A stretch of DNA of 60,883 nt from Acidimicrobiia bacterium (lineage in GTDB: Bacteria; Actinomycetota; Acidimicrobiia; Spongiisociales; JAHEDJ01), in contig DATIPS010000002.1 in the NCBI GenBank assembly GCA_035471805.1, forward strand, positions 1-60,883, written 5' to 3'. Under the pieces are notes generated by a model, which saw only the letters and a list, made by a program, of their open reading frames with translations, had not been told where the DNA came from and ran no database searches. Within the stretch, counting starts at the first letter, position 1. Each line of letters opens with the position of its first letter. Both the position numbers and the translations under genes were made by a program. Below are positions 1 through 8,700 of the stretch, piece after piece.

Positions 1-1097
1 GAGACCTCACCCGACCGGCTCCAAAGGGCCTGGAAGTCGAAGTCGCTTCGCATCCGGCTACCGATCTGTTGTTGACGCTCATGGCCTTCGATTGGGATGA
101 CCTGACGGATTACGACCTGGGCCAGGCCTGGTTCGATGAACTCAAGGCGATGGTCACCGAGGACACCCGGCAAGCGCTCGAGGCGACCACGCTCAAGAAC
201 TCCAAGCTCTGGTCGGGCTTCATCAGCCTCGTGGCCGCCGGACCCGATGGCGAGACGATCCCCGAGTTTCTCCTGCGACTCGATGGAACCGGAGCAGTGG
301 AGATTCGCAAGACGCTGCTCGAGCACCTGGTCGATCGTGACCGGGTCGATGCGGCGACGATCGACGCAGCAGCCGAAGGTGATGAGCAGGCGATTGATTC
401 GTGCGTGGAATGCTGTTCTGAGCTGATCGGCCTCTCCGACGATTTGCGAATCGTATTCCGGAGAGACCCCGAAGAAGGCAAGCGAGACCTGCTCAAGGGC
501 CTCAGCGGCTTCTATCGGGAGGCCTTTGCTCCGATCGAGGATCAGTTCACCGGCGCCATCGAGCGAGACGCGAGAGCCAAGCAAGCCATGTTGGCAACGA
601 TGTCGGCCGAACGGGTCATCGAGGAAGCAACCAACGGAATCACGATCGAACCGGGGTCCGGTGTGCGGTCGGTGCTACTGGTTCCGACTGCCGTACTCCG
701 TCCGTGGGTCTTGATTCTCGAGCATCGCGAGACCCGCATCTTCGTGTACCCGGTCGCCGATGAGCACATGACCACCGACCCCGATGCGCCCTCCCCGTGG
801 ATCCTCAAGACCTACAAGGCCCTGTCGGACGAAAAGCGTATCCGGGTGTTGCGCCGGCTCGCAGCGGGTCCGGCGAGCTTCCAGGACCTGGTGGATTATC
901 TCGACTCGGCGAAGTCGACAGTCCACCATCACCTCCGGGTCCTCCGTTCTGCTCGCCTCGTGCGGGTCAGCCTCGGAGCCGACAAGGAGTACAGCCTTCG
1001 CCGCGGCGTGATCGGCGAGGCAGCAAAAGCACTAGCAGAGTTTGTCGAGGCGGGAGCCTCGCAGGACAAGGAGAACACTGATGTATTCGATGAATGA
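1..1097 (+). CDS. ArsR-type winged-helix transcriptional regulator (5' partial)
   Basis: The reading frame is open from the first bases of the window and ends at 1097, so the true start probably lies upstream. A TTG at 69 and an ATG further in are possible but unconvincing starts, because the upstream codons read as sensible protein. The C-terminal ~85 residues (KTYKALSDEKRIRVLRRL onward, with STVHHHLRVL as recognition helix) are an ArsR/SmtB-type winged helix. The preceding ~240 residues are an acidic helical region without a recognised domain. No metal-binding Cys cluster of the classical ArsR type is visible in the helix. It probably acts as a cytoplasmic DNA-binding repressor with a large N-terminal sensory part. 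The stop overlaps the next small gene, so the two are likely co-translated. Confidence 0.8.
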   Translation, partial: DLTRPAPKGLEVEVASHPATDLLLTLMAFDWDDLTDYDLGQAWFDELKAMVTEDTRQALEATTLKNSKLWSGFISLVAAGPDGETIPEFLLRLDGTGAVEIRKTLLEHLVDRDRVDAATIDAAAEGDEQAIDSCVECCSELIGLSDDLRIVFRRDPEEGKRDLLKGLSGFYREAFAPIEDQFTGAIERDARAKQAMLATMSAERVIEEATNGITIEPGSGVRSVLLVPTAVLRPWVLILEHRETRIFVYPVADEHMTTDPDAPSPWILKTYKALSDEKRIRVLRRLAAGPASFQDLVDYLDSAKSTVHHHLRVLRSARLVRVSLGADKEYSLRRGVIGEAAKALAEFVEAGASQDKENTDVFDE

Positions 1098-1260
1098 AGA
1101 CTTTGGACGGGCTCGCATGGAGCAGTTCGGGCAAATGATCGCCAACGCCCCTCCGCGGGGACGCGGCCGTCCCCACAGGGTGCGCACCGCCCTCGGCCGA
1201 GCACTCGTCCACTCTGGTTCGAGGTTGCTGTCGCAGGACAGGCGAGCACAGTTGGCCTGA
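1081..1260 (+). CDS. Small hypothetical protein coupled to the ArsR-type regulator
   Basis: This 59-residue ORF starts at an ATG 17 bases before the end of the regulator and is followed by a strong hairpin at 1307-1340. The protein begins MYSMNEDFGRARMEQFG and is Arg-rich, with a possible amphipathic helix near the C-terminus (GRALVHSGSRLL). There is no signal peptide and no recognised family. The overlap with the upstream gene and the terminator just after it support a real gene. It could be a small partner of the regulator, but nothing in the sequence proves that. Confidence 0.5.
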   Translation: MYSMNEDFGRARMEQFGQMIANAPPRGRGRPHRVRTALGRALVHSGSRLLSQDRRAQLA

Positions 1261-1306
1261 CCGACTATCTGCGGGTCTTTGGTCCTCCACACAGAACACC
1301 CGCTCT

Positions 1307-1340
1307 GCGAGGGGCCGGCGCCGAGGCGCCGGCCCCTCGC
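1307..1340. terminator. Bidirectional hairpin terminator between convergent genes
   Basis: A perfect 16-bp GC-rich stem (1307-1322 pairing with 1325-1340) has a 2-base centre and is followed by a short T-rich run on the plus strand. It lies between the converging small ORF and the SRAP gene, so it can serve both. Confidence 0.8.
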
Positions 1341-1356
1341 ATTTCGCTAAAGGGTC

Positions 1357-2019
1357 CTAGTCGACGGGTATCACGCAATCGGGGGAGTTGTTCCCGACGC
1401 TGTTCACCAGTTTCGAGACGCGGTGAAACTCCAGATCGGGGTCCGATCGGAGTAGGTGGGTCACTTCGTCCGGGTCGCGCAGGTCTCGATCCAGCCATGC
1501 GTCCCAGAGTTCGCCCGGAAGAATCACGGGCATCCGGTCGTGCAGCGACGAGACCGGCCCACGAGAACCGGTGGTGATTATCGCCGCGGACGTGAGCACC
1601 TCTTTGGTCTCTGGGTCGGTCCACCTTGACCAGATTCCGGCCAGCGCCAGCATCGCACCATCCGTTGCGTGGATGAAGTAGGGCTGTTTCCCTTCGGGAA
1701 GGGACTCCCATTCATAGAAGCCGTCCGCCGGGATCAGACAGCGCTTCTGAGAAAAGGCATCTCGAAACGCAGGTCTTGTGGCGACGGATTCGGCCCGCGC
1801 GTTGATGTGGAGCGGGCCCCTGTCCTTCGACCACCAGGGTATCAACCCCCACCGAAAACTCCCGAGAAGCCGCCGGCCGTGGTGTTCCGCAATGCCGTAG
1901 ATGGAGTCGGTTGGAGCGACGTTGTAGCTGGCCCCCAGATCGTCGGTCACGATGTCGTCGACACCGAAGAAGCCGGCGATGGTCTCTGGATTCGGGGTGA
2001 CAACGAAGCGGCCGCACAT
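1357..2019 (-). CDS. SRAP-family protein (YedK/HMCES-like abasic-site shield)
   Basis: The 220-residue product forms a thiazolidine crosslink with abasic sites in single-stranded DNA and so protects them (family knowledge: YedK/HMCES). The start is fixed at 2019 because the family needs Cys2 exposed after Met removal, and the protein begins MCGRF. The other active-site residues are present: Asn73 in HINAR, Glu103 in GFYEW and His160 in SLHDRMP. Length matches the bacterial family. The reading frame stays open upstream, but that part is antisense to the TetR gene's leader and is not expected to be translated. It is divergent from the TetR gene with about 124 bp between starts. Confidence 0.92.
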   Translation of the reverse strand: MCGRFVVTPNPETIAGFFGVDDIVTDDLGASYNVAPTDSIYGIAEHHGRRLLGSFRWGLIPWWSKDRGPLHINARAESVATRPAFRDAFSQKRCLIPADGFYEWESLPEGKQPYFIHATDGAMLALAGIWSRWTDPETKEVLTSAAIITTGSRGPVSSLHDRMPVILPGELWDAWLDRDLRDPDEVTHLLRSDPDLEFHRVSKLVNSVGNNSPDCVIPVD

Positions 2020-2143
2020 GATCGAACCATACCGCCATTCCCGACGAGCAGTTAGAGTGTCCCAATCGCAGGGGGCGACCAAATCGCGGGCAGTGTGCCC
2101 GTTGGTCCCTCCGCTGCGCTGCAAGGCGAGAAGGAGGACAACG

Positions 2144-2686
2144 TTGGCCTCGATGCCCACAACGATCTCGACCAGGGAGCGGATTCTCACGGCGGCCGCC
2201 GAGTTGTTCGCCCGTCGGGGTTTTGCGAGCGCCTCACTCCAGGATGTCGCCGATCAACTCGGGATCACCAAAGCGGCGTTGTACTACCACTTCGAGTCGA
2301 AGGACGAAATCCTCCTGACCGTCTTGCGCCCGTATTTCGATGCTGCCGAGGAGTTCCTCAACCGACACTCAGCCGACCAGGATCCGCACCTTCTATTGAC
2401 CGAATACCTGGATCTGCTGTTGGAGTTCCGCACCGCACTCGATGTGATCGCTTTCGACCGTAGCGTCCTGAACCACCCTGAGGTGGGAGAGATATCGCAC
2501 GGTCAAACGGTTCGGCTGCGCCGCCTGCTCATCGGAAACGCGCCCACGATGGAACGGGAGATTGCAGCTTCCGCAGCGCTCGGTGCCGTCAGGGCGGCGA
2601 CTGCGCTGGCCAGAAACTCAAACGAACCGGACGTGCGAAACTCGGTACTCCGGGCTGCATTCGCCGCGCTCGACACCGGCCTCTGA
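2144..2686 (+). CDS. TetR/AcrR-family transcriptional regulator
   Basis: This 180-residue protein has an N-terminal TetR helix-turn-helix (RERILTAAAELFARRGF, then the recognition segment ITKAALYYHFESK at about residues 40-55) and a helical C-terminal ligand domain. A TTG at 2144 is chosen as start because AAGGAGG (2131-2137) sits six bases upstream. The ATG at 2153 is the alternative. The formate-THF ligase gene follows 108 bp downstream with no terminator seen, but a link to folate metabolism is only positional. The target and ligand cannot be told. Confidence 0.87.
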   Translation: MASMPTTISTRERILTAAAELFARRGFASASLQDVADQLGITKAALYYHFESKDEILLTVLRPYFDAAEEFLNRHSADQDPHLLLTEYLDLLLEFRTALDVIAFDRSVLNHPEVGEISHGQTVRLRRLLIGNAPTMEREIAASAALGAVRAATALARNSNEPDVRNSVLRAAFAALDTGL

Positions 2687-2793
2687 CGCGTGAGAGGCCC
2701 GGGCAACGGGGCTCTCCGGGAGGGGAAGGTATACCCCATGATTGAGCAGGAGGACTCTGGCAGGCTCGGTGCGGTGAGGCTAGTTTCGTTGGC

Positions 2794-4491
2794 ATGAGCA
2801 ACTTCCCGACAGATATCGAGATTGCACGTTCAGCCGAGTTCAGGCCGATCGACGACGTCGCGGCAGAGATGGGGATCCCTTCTTCCGAAGTGGAACACTG
2901 GGGCCGCAATGTTGCCAAGATCTCACTGGATGCGGCCGACAAGATGGGCCCACCCAAAGCCAAATATGTGCTGGTCACTGCAACGACCCCGACACCGCTC
3001 GGAGAGGGCAAGACGACTGTTGCAGTCGGTCTGGCAGAAGGTTTCAAACACATCCATCGCAAGAGCGTCGTAACGCTGCGCCAGCCTTCCCAGGGTCCGA
3101 CCTTCGGCATCAAAGGCGGAGCGGCGGGCGGAGGCTACTCCCAGATCATCCCGATGGAGTCGCTCAACCTGCACCTGACCGGCGACTTTCACGCCGTCAC
3201 CGCCGCCAACAATCTGCTCTCCGCGATGGCCGACAACCATCTTCATCACGGCAATGAGTTGGGAATCGAGATCCACAACCTGACCTGGCGGCGAGTGCTC
3301 GACGTCAACGACCGGGCGCTGCGCAACGTCATTGTGGGGTTGGGTACGACCGCCGACGGGGTCCCGAGACAGGCCGGCTTCGACATCACATCGGCGAGCG
3401 AACTGATGGCCGTGCTCGGCCTGTCGTCCGACCTCAAGGATCTGCGCGCCCGCGTCGGACGCCTGGTCGTCGGGTTCGATCGGCATCGCAAGGCAGTCAC
3501 GGCCGAGGATTTGAACGCGGCGGGCGCAATGGCCGTGCTGCTGAAGGACGCCCTGAATCCCAACCTGCTTCAGACACTCGAAGGCACTCCGGCGATGATC
3601 CACACCGGACCTTTCGCCAACATCGCACACGGAAACTCCTCGATTGCCGCCGATCGTATCGCCATTCGCGGCGGTGACTTCGTCATCACGGAGGCGGGTT
3701 TCGGTGCAGACATCGGGGCCGAGAAGTTCTTCAACATCAAGTGCCGTGTTTCCGGGATGAAACCGGATGCCGCCGTCGTCGTCACAACGGTGAAGGCGCT
3801 CAAGGTCCAGACCGGCAACTATTCCATAACACTCGGTCACGATCTGCCATCGAGCCTGTTCGAAGAGAACCCGGCGGAGGTCACGGCGGGAGCAGTGAAC
3901 CTCCGGCATCACATCAGCATCATGCGCAAGCACGGTGTGACCCCGGTGGTGGCCATCAACGTCTTCCCGACGGATCACCCCTCGGAGCACGAGGCGGTCG
4001 CAAGGGTCTGCGATGAGGAGGGTGTTCGCTGGGCGATCGCGCGACCTTATTCCGATGGCGGGGAGGGCATGGTCGACCTGGCCCGCCAGGTCGAGGACGC
4101 TTGCGAAGAGGGCTCCGATTTCCGGTTCCTGTATCCCGACGATGCCTCTCTCGAGGCGAAGATCGAGGCCATCGCCACCGAGGTCTACGGTGCCGACGGA
4201 GTCATCTTCGATCTGGCGGCCCGCCGTCAGATCAAACGTGCGGAGGACCAGGGATGGGGAACGATGCCCGTCTGCATGGCGAAGACCCACCTCTCGTTGA
4301 GCCACAACTCCAAGTTGATGGGAGCTCCCAAGGGCTGGAAACTCCCCATCCGGGAGGTTCGTGCATCAGTGGGTGCCGGTTTCATACTCCCGCTGGCCGG
4401 CGATATCCGCACCATGCCCGGTCTCGGTGTCCGGCCGGCCGCACACGGCATTGATCTGGACGACGACGGGAATATCGTTGGCCTGAGCTAG
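2794..4491 (+). CDS. fhs: Formate-tetrahydrofolate ligase
   Basis: This enzyme joins formate to tetrahydrofolate at the cost of ATP to give 10-formyl-THF, feeding one-carbon metabolism in the cytosol. The 565-residue length is normal for the family. The N-terminal P-loop variant TPLGEGKTT (about residues 67-75) and the following SQGPTFGIKGGAAGGGYSQ region are family signatures, as are EAGFGADIGAEKF and the C-terminal PGLGVRPAAHGID. It is a single gene with no other Wood-Ljungdahl genes nearby, so a general folate role is more likely than acetogenesis. Confidence 0.97.
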   Translation: MSNFPTDIEIARSAEFRPIDDVAAEMGIPSSEVEHWGRNVAKISLDAADKMGPPKAKYVLVTATTPTPLGEGKTTVAVGLAEGFKHIHRKSVVTLRQPSQGPTFGIKGGAAGGGYSQIIPMESLNLHLTGDFHAVTAANNLLSAMADNHLHHGNELGIEIHNLTWRRVLDVNDRALRNVIVGLGTTADGVPRQAGFDITSASELMAVLGLSSDLKDLRARVGRLVVGFDRHRKAVTAEDLNAAGAMAVLLKDALNPNLLQTLEGTPAMIHTGPFANIAHGNSSIAADRIAIRGGDFVITEAGFGADIGAEKFFNIKCRVSGMKPDAAVVVTTVKALKVQTGNYSITLGHDLPSSLFEENPAEVTAGAVNLRHHISIMRKHGVTPVVAINVFPTDHPSEHEAVARVCDEEGVRWAIARPYSDGGEGMVDLARQVEDACEEGSDFRFLYPDDASLEAKIEAIATEVYGADGVIFDLAARRQIKRAEDQGWGTMPVCMAKTHLSLSHNSKLMGAPKGWKLPIREVRASVGAGFILPLAGDIRTMPGLGVRPAAHGIDLDDDGNIVGLS

Positions 4492-4508
4492 GCCCGGGGT
4501 CCGGACCA

Positions 4509-4559
4509 TTTTCTCAGCAATGCAGGTGTGCTGGGAGATGAACAGTATTGCTGAGAAAA
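4509..4559. repeat. REP-like palindromic element, copy 1
   Basis: A 51-bp element has perfect 13-bp inverted ends: TTTTCTCAGCAAT at 4509-4521 and its complement at 4547-4559. The same ends recur in two tandem copies at 49654-49763. Here it lies between the convergent fhs and rnpB genes and could fold as a terminator for fhs. Confidence 0.7.
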
Positions 4560-4582
4560 CGACTGATCAGATGTTGAAAGGT

Positions 4583-4608
4583 GTGGAGGCCCCCGAGGGG
4601 GCCTCCAC
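4583..4608 (-). terminator. Terminator of RNase P RNA
   Basis: A perfect 12-bp stem (4583-4594 with 4597-4608) lies just past the 3' end of the RNase P RNA on the minus strand and is followed there by a short T/A-rich stretch. It also could stop transcription coming from fhs. Confidence 0.75.
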
Positions 4609-4611
4609 CTG

Positions 4612-5020
4612 TCGTGAGTCTGCCTATAAGCCGGATTCTGTGCCTCTGCGGTGTTGCCGAAGAGGCGGCGATCATCCATCTGGGGCCGGCGTTGCCGCGC
4701 GACCTCGGTGCGGCCTACCTGGGACCTGGCTACTCGCCGAGGCGAGAGCCGGGCGGGCTACCCGCAGTCCCTGCTTGGCCTTGCTCCGGGTGGGGTTTGC
4801 CTAGCCGTCCCGGTCTCCCGGGATGCTGGTGGTCTCTTACACCACCGTTTCACCCTTGCCGGCTGGTGTGAACACCAACGTAGGCGGTCTGTTCTCTGTG
4901 GCACTTTCCGTCGGCTCGCGCCGCCTGGGCGTTACCCAGCACCCTGCCCTGTGGAGTCCGGACTTTCCTCCGTCTGGTTCCAGAAATGAAACAGGCGGCG
5001 ATCACCCGGCAGGCTCACTC
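4612..5020 (-). ncRNA. rnpB: RNase P RNA, type A-like
   Basis: This is the catalytic RNA that removes 5' leaders from pre-tRNAs. Read on the minus strand, the 5' part has the universal GAGGAAAGTCCGGACTCC block (about 4953-4970) and the 3' part has ACAGAATCCGGCTTATAGG (about 4623-4641), which together form the core pseudoknot P4. The outer ends pair as helix P1 (5010-5018 with 4614-4622, one mismatch), which sets the ends at roughly 5020 and 4612. Several short ORFs across this stretch are chance. A terminator hairpin follows. Confidence 0.95.
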
Positions 5021-5062
5021 TCAGAAGAGTACAACGAATCCGGCCGGGACGTTCTTCCCGAT

Positions 5063-5485
5063 TCAGCGGCGACCTGCGATTCCGCCGCCGAAACGCCCGA
5101 GAACTGCTGAGAGGATCACGAGTGTGACGATGGTCGGCGGGGGAGCAGGGCTTCCCGAGACAATGCTGACGGCACCGACGATGAAAGCCATCAGAACGCC
5201 GGCCAGTGTGCCGTGAGTGGCCGAGGGCCTGGTCAACCGACCTCCGGCGTATCCGGCGCCAATGAAACCCACGATGACGCCCGTCATCAGTGCAGGGTCG
5301 GTGGGGTTGTCGATATCCGGAATCAGGAGAACACCCCAGATGGTCAGGCTGACCAGCCCGGCGACCAGTACACCGCCTACCGCTCCGAGAATGATGGCTC
5401 CAACACTGAGGTAGCGCACTGGTAGTCCTCCGTCGACCGGAATGACTCTAGAGAATGCCGGATTGCCTCCGGACTCATCCGGCAA
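5063..5485 (-). CDS. Small integral membrane protein, unknown function
   Basis: This 140-residue protein has about four predicted hydrophobic segments (YLSVGAIILGAVGGVLVAGL, a second around LTIWGVLLI, ALMTGVIVGFIGAGYAGG, and TLAGVLMAFIVGAV through TIVTLVILSAVLG) and ends in Gly/Arg-rich GRFGGGIAGRR. The pattern resembles small TIGR04086/DUF-type membrane proteins, but I do not recognise the family securely. It lies 42 bp upstream of the RNase P RNA in the same direction. Confidence 0.6.
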   Translation of the reverse strand: MPDESGGNPAFSRVIPVDGGLPVRYLSVGAIILGAVGGVLVAGLVSLTIWGVLLIPDIDNPTDPALMTGVIVGFIGAGYAGGRLTRPSATHGTLAGVLMAFIVGAVSIVSGSPAPPPTIVTLVILSAVLGRFGGGIAGRR

Positions 5486-5527
5486 TCGGCGTCGCCACTG
5501 CGGGATGTTGCGCCTCTCGGCCTGCGA

Positions 5528-5986
5528 TCAGAACAGCGGGTCTTCCACGTATTCTTCCAGGCCGGCGACCCATCCCGTCGGCAAGCCCCAATGTCTGCCG
5601 CCTTTGACGATGAGGCGCATGTACTCCCGTGACGGAACTCGATCGTGTGCGACCTCGTCCACATGGGCGTGAGTGACCACCGGATGACGGCGGCCTTCCC
5701 GGTCGACGGCTCGGAAAGCCTGAGTCGGAGCCCGGCCCTCGCCGGCCTCGGTCTCGTCGATGGCTTCCAGGGCGCCGTTGCTCAGAGCGAACACAGCTCC
5801 CCAGACGGTGTTTCCGGCCTCTGCTCTAACCGACGGAAGCGAGCCTTCCCATTTCCCGTTGGCGAGCGGAAAGACCAGCTTCGTTTCGGGGAGATGAGCG
5901 ATGAACTGGAATTCGGCGTCCGCCGTGACGGACTCCAGGCGCTCCGGCGATATGAGCGCCGTATACGCAAAGTACAGGGTGCTCAG
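5528..5986 (-). CDS. Gamma-glutamylcyclotransferase-like protein, probable CTG start
   Basis: About 152 residues beginning LSTLYFAYTALISPERL. The YFAY near the N-terminus, the VWGAVFALSNGALEAID segment and the acidic residues after it resemble the gamma-glutamylcyclotransferase (GGCT/AIG2) fold, whose members release pyroglutamate from gamma-glutamyl compounds. The substrate is unknown. No ATG, GTG or TTG fits: the nearest in-frame ATG (6025) lacks a Shine-Dalgarno sequence, while AGGAGG (5994-5999) sits seven bases before a CTG at 5986, exactly where the family's conserved N-terminus begins. I therefore propose CTG initiation. It is divergent from the DUF3179 gene. Confidence 0.72.
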   Translation of the reverse strand: MSTLYFAYTALISPERLESVTADAEFQFIAHLPETKLVFPLANGKWEGSLPSVRAEAGNTVWGAVFALSNGALEAIDETEAGEGRAPTQAFRAVDREGRRHPVVTHAHVDEVAHDRVPSREYMRLIVKGGRHWGLPTGWVAGLEEYVEDPLF

Positions 5987-6085
5987 GGCTCGACCTCCTC
6001 GTCTGACTCTCTTCGGACGGAGCATTGTAGTGATTCCGGCCGGGTTCTCGTCCATCGGGAACATACCATCGTGCGGACGACGTTG

Positions 6086-7354
6086 ATGATATGCATGAGA
6101 TCGAATATCCGGCATGCTGCCTCCTTCGTCGCTCTCGGTTTGACGCTGGCAGCTTGCAGCCCCGGAAGCGGACCGGGAGCCGGCCGGTTGCCGGCGCCGA
6201 CCCTCACGGGAGGCACGGAAACCGGGACGTCGGTTGCATCCACCGATCCGGAAACCTCGTCGATTCCTCCATCTTCGGTTCCATTCCCGGACGGACCGTC
6301 CGCTCTCGACGCCGCGCCGGATGGGCTCTCGGGTGAAGGCTTTCCGGCGCCGCTGATCGATACCAAACGTCTTCTCCAGGGACAGGTTCCCGACGGGATA
6401 CCCTCGATCGACGTCCCGAGATTCGTCGAGGTCGATGAGGCAGACGTATGGCTGACCGATGATGAGGCGCTGGTAGTGCTGGAGATCGACGGTGAGGCCC
6501 GTGCCTATCCCGTCCAGATCCTGATATGGCATGAGATCGTGAACGACGTCGTCGGTGGTGTGCCCGTAGCCATCACCTATTGCCCTCTCTGTAACTCGGC
6601 GGTCACCTACGAGAGGCGAATCGATGGACGTTTGACGACCTTCGGAACGTCGGGGTTCCTCTTCAACTCGGCGCTGGTCATGTACGACAGAGAGACCGAA
6701 TCTCTCTGGACACACTTCGACGGCCGCGCCATCGCGGGCGCCAGGACCGGGTCCCGGCTGGATCCGGTTTCGTCACCACTTCTGGCGTGGGCAGACTTCA
6801 AGGCTGCCTATCCGGCCGGGATGGTTCTCGATGTCGAGCGAACCGGTTTCAGCCGTCCCTACGGATCCAACCCGTATGTCGGCTACGACGATGCCGGGAG
6901 TTTCCCGTTCTTGTTCGACGGCCAGGTCGATGATCGAGCGGCGGCCAAGCAGCGGGTCGTCGGGGTCAACTTGGACGGTGTTTCGATGGCATGGGCTCTC
7001 GAGGTGATCAGCGGAGACGGCCCTGTCGCGACGGATGTTTCTGTTGCGGGAGCATCTCTCGTCATCTTCTGGAAACCGGGTCAATCCAGCGCGTTGGAGG
7101 GTTCCGGAGTCGAGGCGGGACGCGATGTCGGCAGCGTCGGCGTCTTCCGGCCGGAGGTCGGAAGCCGGCGGTTGACGTTCGAGGCGACTCCGGAGGGATT
7201 CGAAGACCTCGAGACGGGCAGTACCTGGAACGTCCTCGGCGAGGCAGTCTTCGGTCCGATGACTGGGGAGAGGCTGGCCCCCGTTGCGCACCTCGACACC
7301 TTCTGGTTCGCGTGGCTGGCGTACAACCCCGCCACCGGATTCTCCGGAACCTGA
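6086..7354 (+). CDS. DUF3179 domain lipoprotein
   Basis: A 422-residue exported protein. The N-terminus has a signal peptide ending in lipobox LAAC, followed by a Gly/Thr/Ser-rich linker of about 80 residues, so it should be anchored outside the membrane. The body matches DUF3179: EARAYPVQILIWHEIVND, then AITYCPLCNSAVTYER with its CPLC pair, TSGFLFNSALVMYDRE, and SLWTHFDGRAIAG. The family's function is not established; the two Cys could bind a metal or form a disulfide. ATG at 6086 or 6095 could be the start, and neither has a strong ribosome site. The ~100-bp divergent gap to the cyclotransferase-like gene must hold both promoters. Confidence 0.85.
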   Translation: MICMRSNIRHAASFVALGLTLAACSPGSGPGAGRLPAPTLTGGTETGTSVASTDPETSSIPPSSVPFPDGPSALDAAPDGLSGEGFPAPLIDTKRLLQGQVPDGIPSIDVPRFVEVDEADVWLTDDEALVVLEIDGEARAYPVQILIWHEIVNDVVGGVPVAITYCPLCNSAVTYERRIDGRLTTFGTSGFLFNSALVMYDRETESLWTHFDGRAIAGARTGSRLDPVSSPLLAWADFKAAYPAGMVLDVERTGFSRPYGSNPYVGYDDAGSFPFLFDGQVDDRAAAKQRVVGVNLDGVSMAWALEVISGDGPVATDVSVAGASLVIFWKPGQSSALEGSGVEAGRDVGSVGVFRPEVGSRRLTFEATPEGFEDLETGSTWNVLGEAVFGPMTGERLAPVAHLDTFWFAWLAYNPATGFSGT

Positions 7355-7423
7355 GTTGACGCCGACGGTGCCGCACTGGCGCGGTAGCCTCAGGTGGACA
7401 ACCCGCGTTACCAGAGGTGACCA

Positions 7424-8611
7424 ATGAAGCAATCAACGCCGCCCGCTCCCGATCCCCGCGATTTCCTCGCCCTCGATTCCCTCCTGTCCGATGAGGAGAT
7501 CCTGCTGCGCGACACGGTGCGCCGCTTCGTTGGTGATCAGATTCTCCCCGACGTCGCGGACTGGTTCGAAGCAGGGACTTTCCCGTCTCGCCGCCTCGCC
7601 AAGGAGATGGGGTCACTTGGTTTGCTCGGCATGCACCTCGAGGGATACGGATGCGCCGGAACGTCCGCCACCGCCTACGGGCTGGCCTGTATCGAACTGG
7701 AGGCCGGTGACAGCGGGGCGCGGAGTTTCGTCTCCGTGCAAGGTTCGCTGGCGATGTTTCCGATCTGGGCATACGGATCCGAAGAGCAGAAACAGGAGTG
7801 GCTGCCCAGGATGGCGGCCGGTGAGGTGATCGGATGTTTCGGCTTGACCGAATCCGACGCGGGCAGTGATCCGGGCTCGATGAGGACCCGTGCCCGGCGT
7901 GACGGGGACGACTGGGTGATCAACGGAACGAAGATGTGGATCACGAACGGTGGTGTTGCCGACGTCGCGGTGGTGTGGGCGCAGACCGATGACGGGGTGC
8001 GTGGATTCATTGTTCCCACCAACAGAGCGGGTTTCTCGACACGCGATATTCACAAGAAGCTGTCTTTGCGGGCTTCGATCACTTCCGAGTTGATCCTCGA
8101 GGACGTGCGGTTACCCGCCGATGCGGTTCTGCCCGGCATCGTCGGGATGAAAGGACCTTTGTCCTGTCTCAACGAGGCCCGGTTCGGGATTCTGTTCGGG
8201 GCCATGGGAGCCGCACGAGCCTGCTACGAAGCCGCGCTCGATTACTCGCTCGAACGCACCCAGTTCGACGCGCCGATCGCCTCTTTTCAGCTGACTCAGA
8301 AGAAGCTGGCGGAGATGGCCGTTGCGGTCAACCGAGGGACCCTGCTGGCAATCCATCTCGGCCGGATGAAGGATGCCGGAGCTCTCCGCCACGAGCACGT
8401 CAGCTTCGGGAAGTTCGACAATGTGCGAATGGCGCTGGATGTTGCCAGGACGGCCCGCGGGATACTCGGAGCCAACGGCATCACGTTGGAGTATCCGGTC
8501 ATCCGGCACATGAACAACCTCGAATCGGTGTTCACCTATGAGGGAACCAACGAGATCCATACGCTCATCCTCGGCAATGCCTTGACCGGGATCCAGGCCT
8601 TCCGGTCGTAG
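7424..8611 (+). CDS. Acyl-CoA dehydrogenase, glutaryl-CoA dehydrogenase-like
   Basis: This 395-residue flavoenzyme would oxidise an acyl-CoA at the alpha-beta bond in the cytosol. Glutaryl-CoA, with decarboxylation to crotonyl-CoA, is the most likely substrate. The pattern SVQGSLAMFPIWAYGSEEQ, the FAD-binding CFGLTESDAGSDPGSM and the C-terminal TYEGTNEIH with the catalytic base at Glu373 match the glutaryl-CoA dehydrogenase subgroup rather than short-chain enzymes. No lysine-degradation genes flank it. The start at 7424 follows a GAGGTG-containing leader. Confidence 0.87.
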   Translation: MKQSTPPAPDPRDFLALDSLLSDEEILLRDTVRRFVGDQILPDVADWFEAGTFPSRRLAKEMGSLGLLGMHLEGYGCAGTSATAYGLACIELEAGDSGARSFVSVQGSLAMFPIWAYGSEEQKQEWLPRMAAGEVIGCFGLTESDAGSDPGSMRTRARRDGDDWVINGTKMWITNGGVADVAVVWAQTDDGVRGFIVPTNRAGFSTRDIHKKLSLRASITSELILEDVRLPADAVLPGIVGMKGPLSCLNEARFGILFGAMGAARACYEAALDYSLERTQFDAPIASFQLTQKKLAEMAVAVNRGTLLAIHLGRMKDAGALRHEHVSFGKFDNVRMALDVARTARGILGANGITLEYPVIRHMNNLESVFTYEGTNEIHTLILGNALTGIQAFRS

Positions 8612-8700
8612 GTCCGGTCGGGTGTCGCCGGGGCCCGGGCGCTATCGGAATCGACATGAGAACGTCGGGAGAGGATTGAGTCGCCCTACACTCCCGGGCC

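Noticed and set aside
2923-4305. 460-residue minus-strand ORF
   Set aside because: It is antisense to fhs, a clear enzyme gene, and its sequence has no family likeness; long shadows are common at this GC content.
4488-4990. Several short ORFs over the RNase P RNA
   Set aside because: The stretch is explained by conserved RNase P RNA sequence and pairing.
6087-6715. Long N-terminal extension of the minus-strand cyclotransferase-like frame
   Set aside because: It runs antisense through the DUF3179 gene and does not resemble protein; the family's N-terminus begins at 5986.
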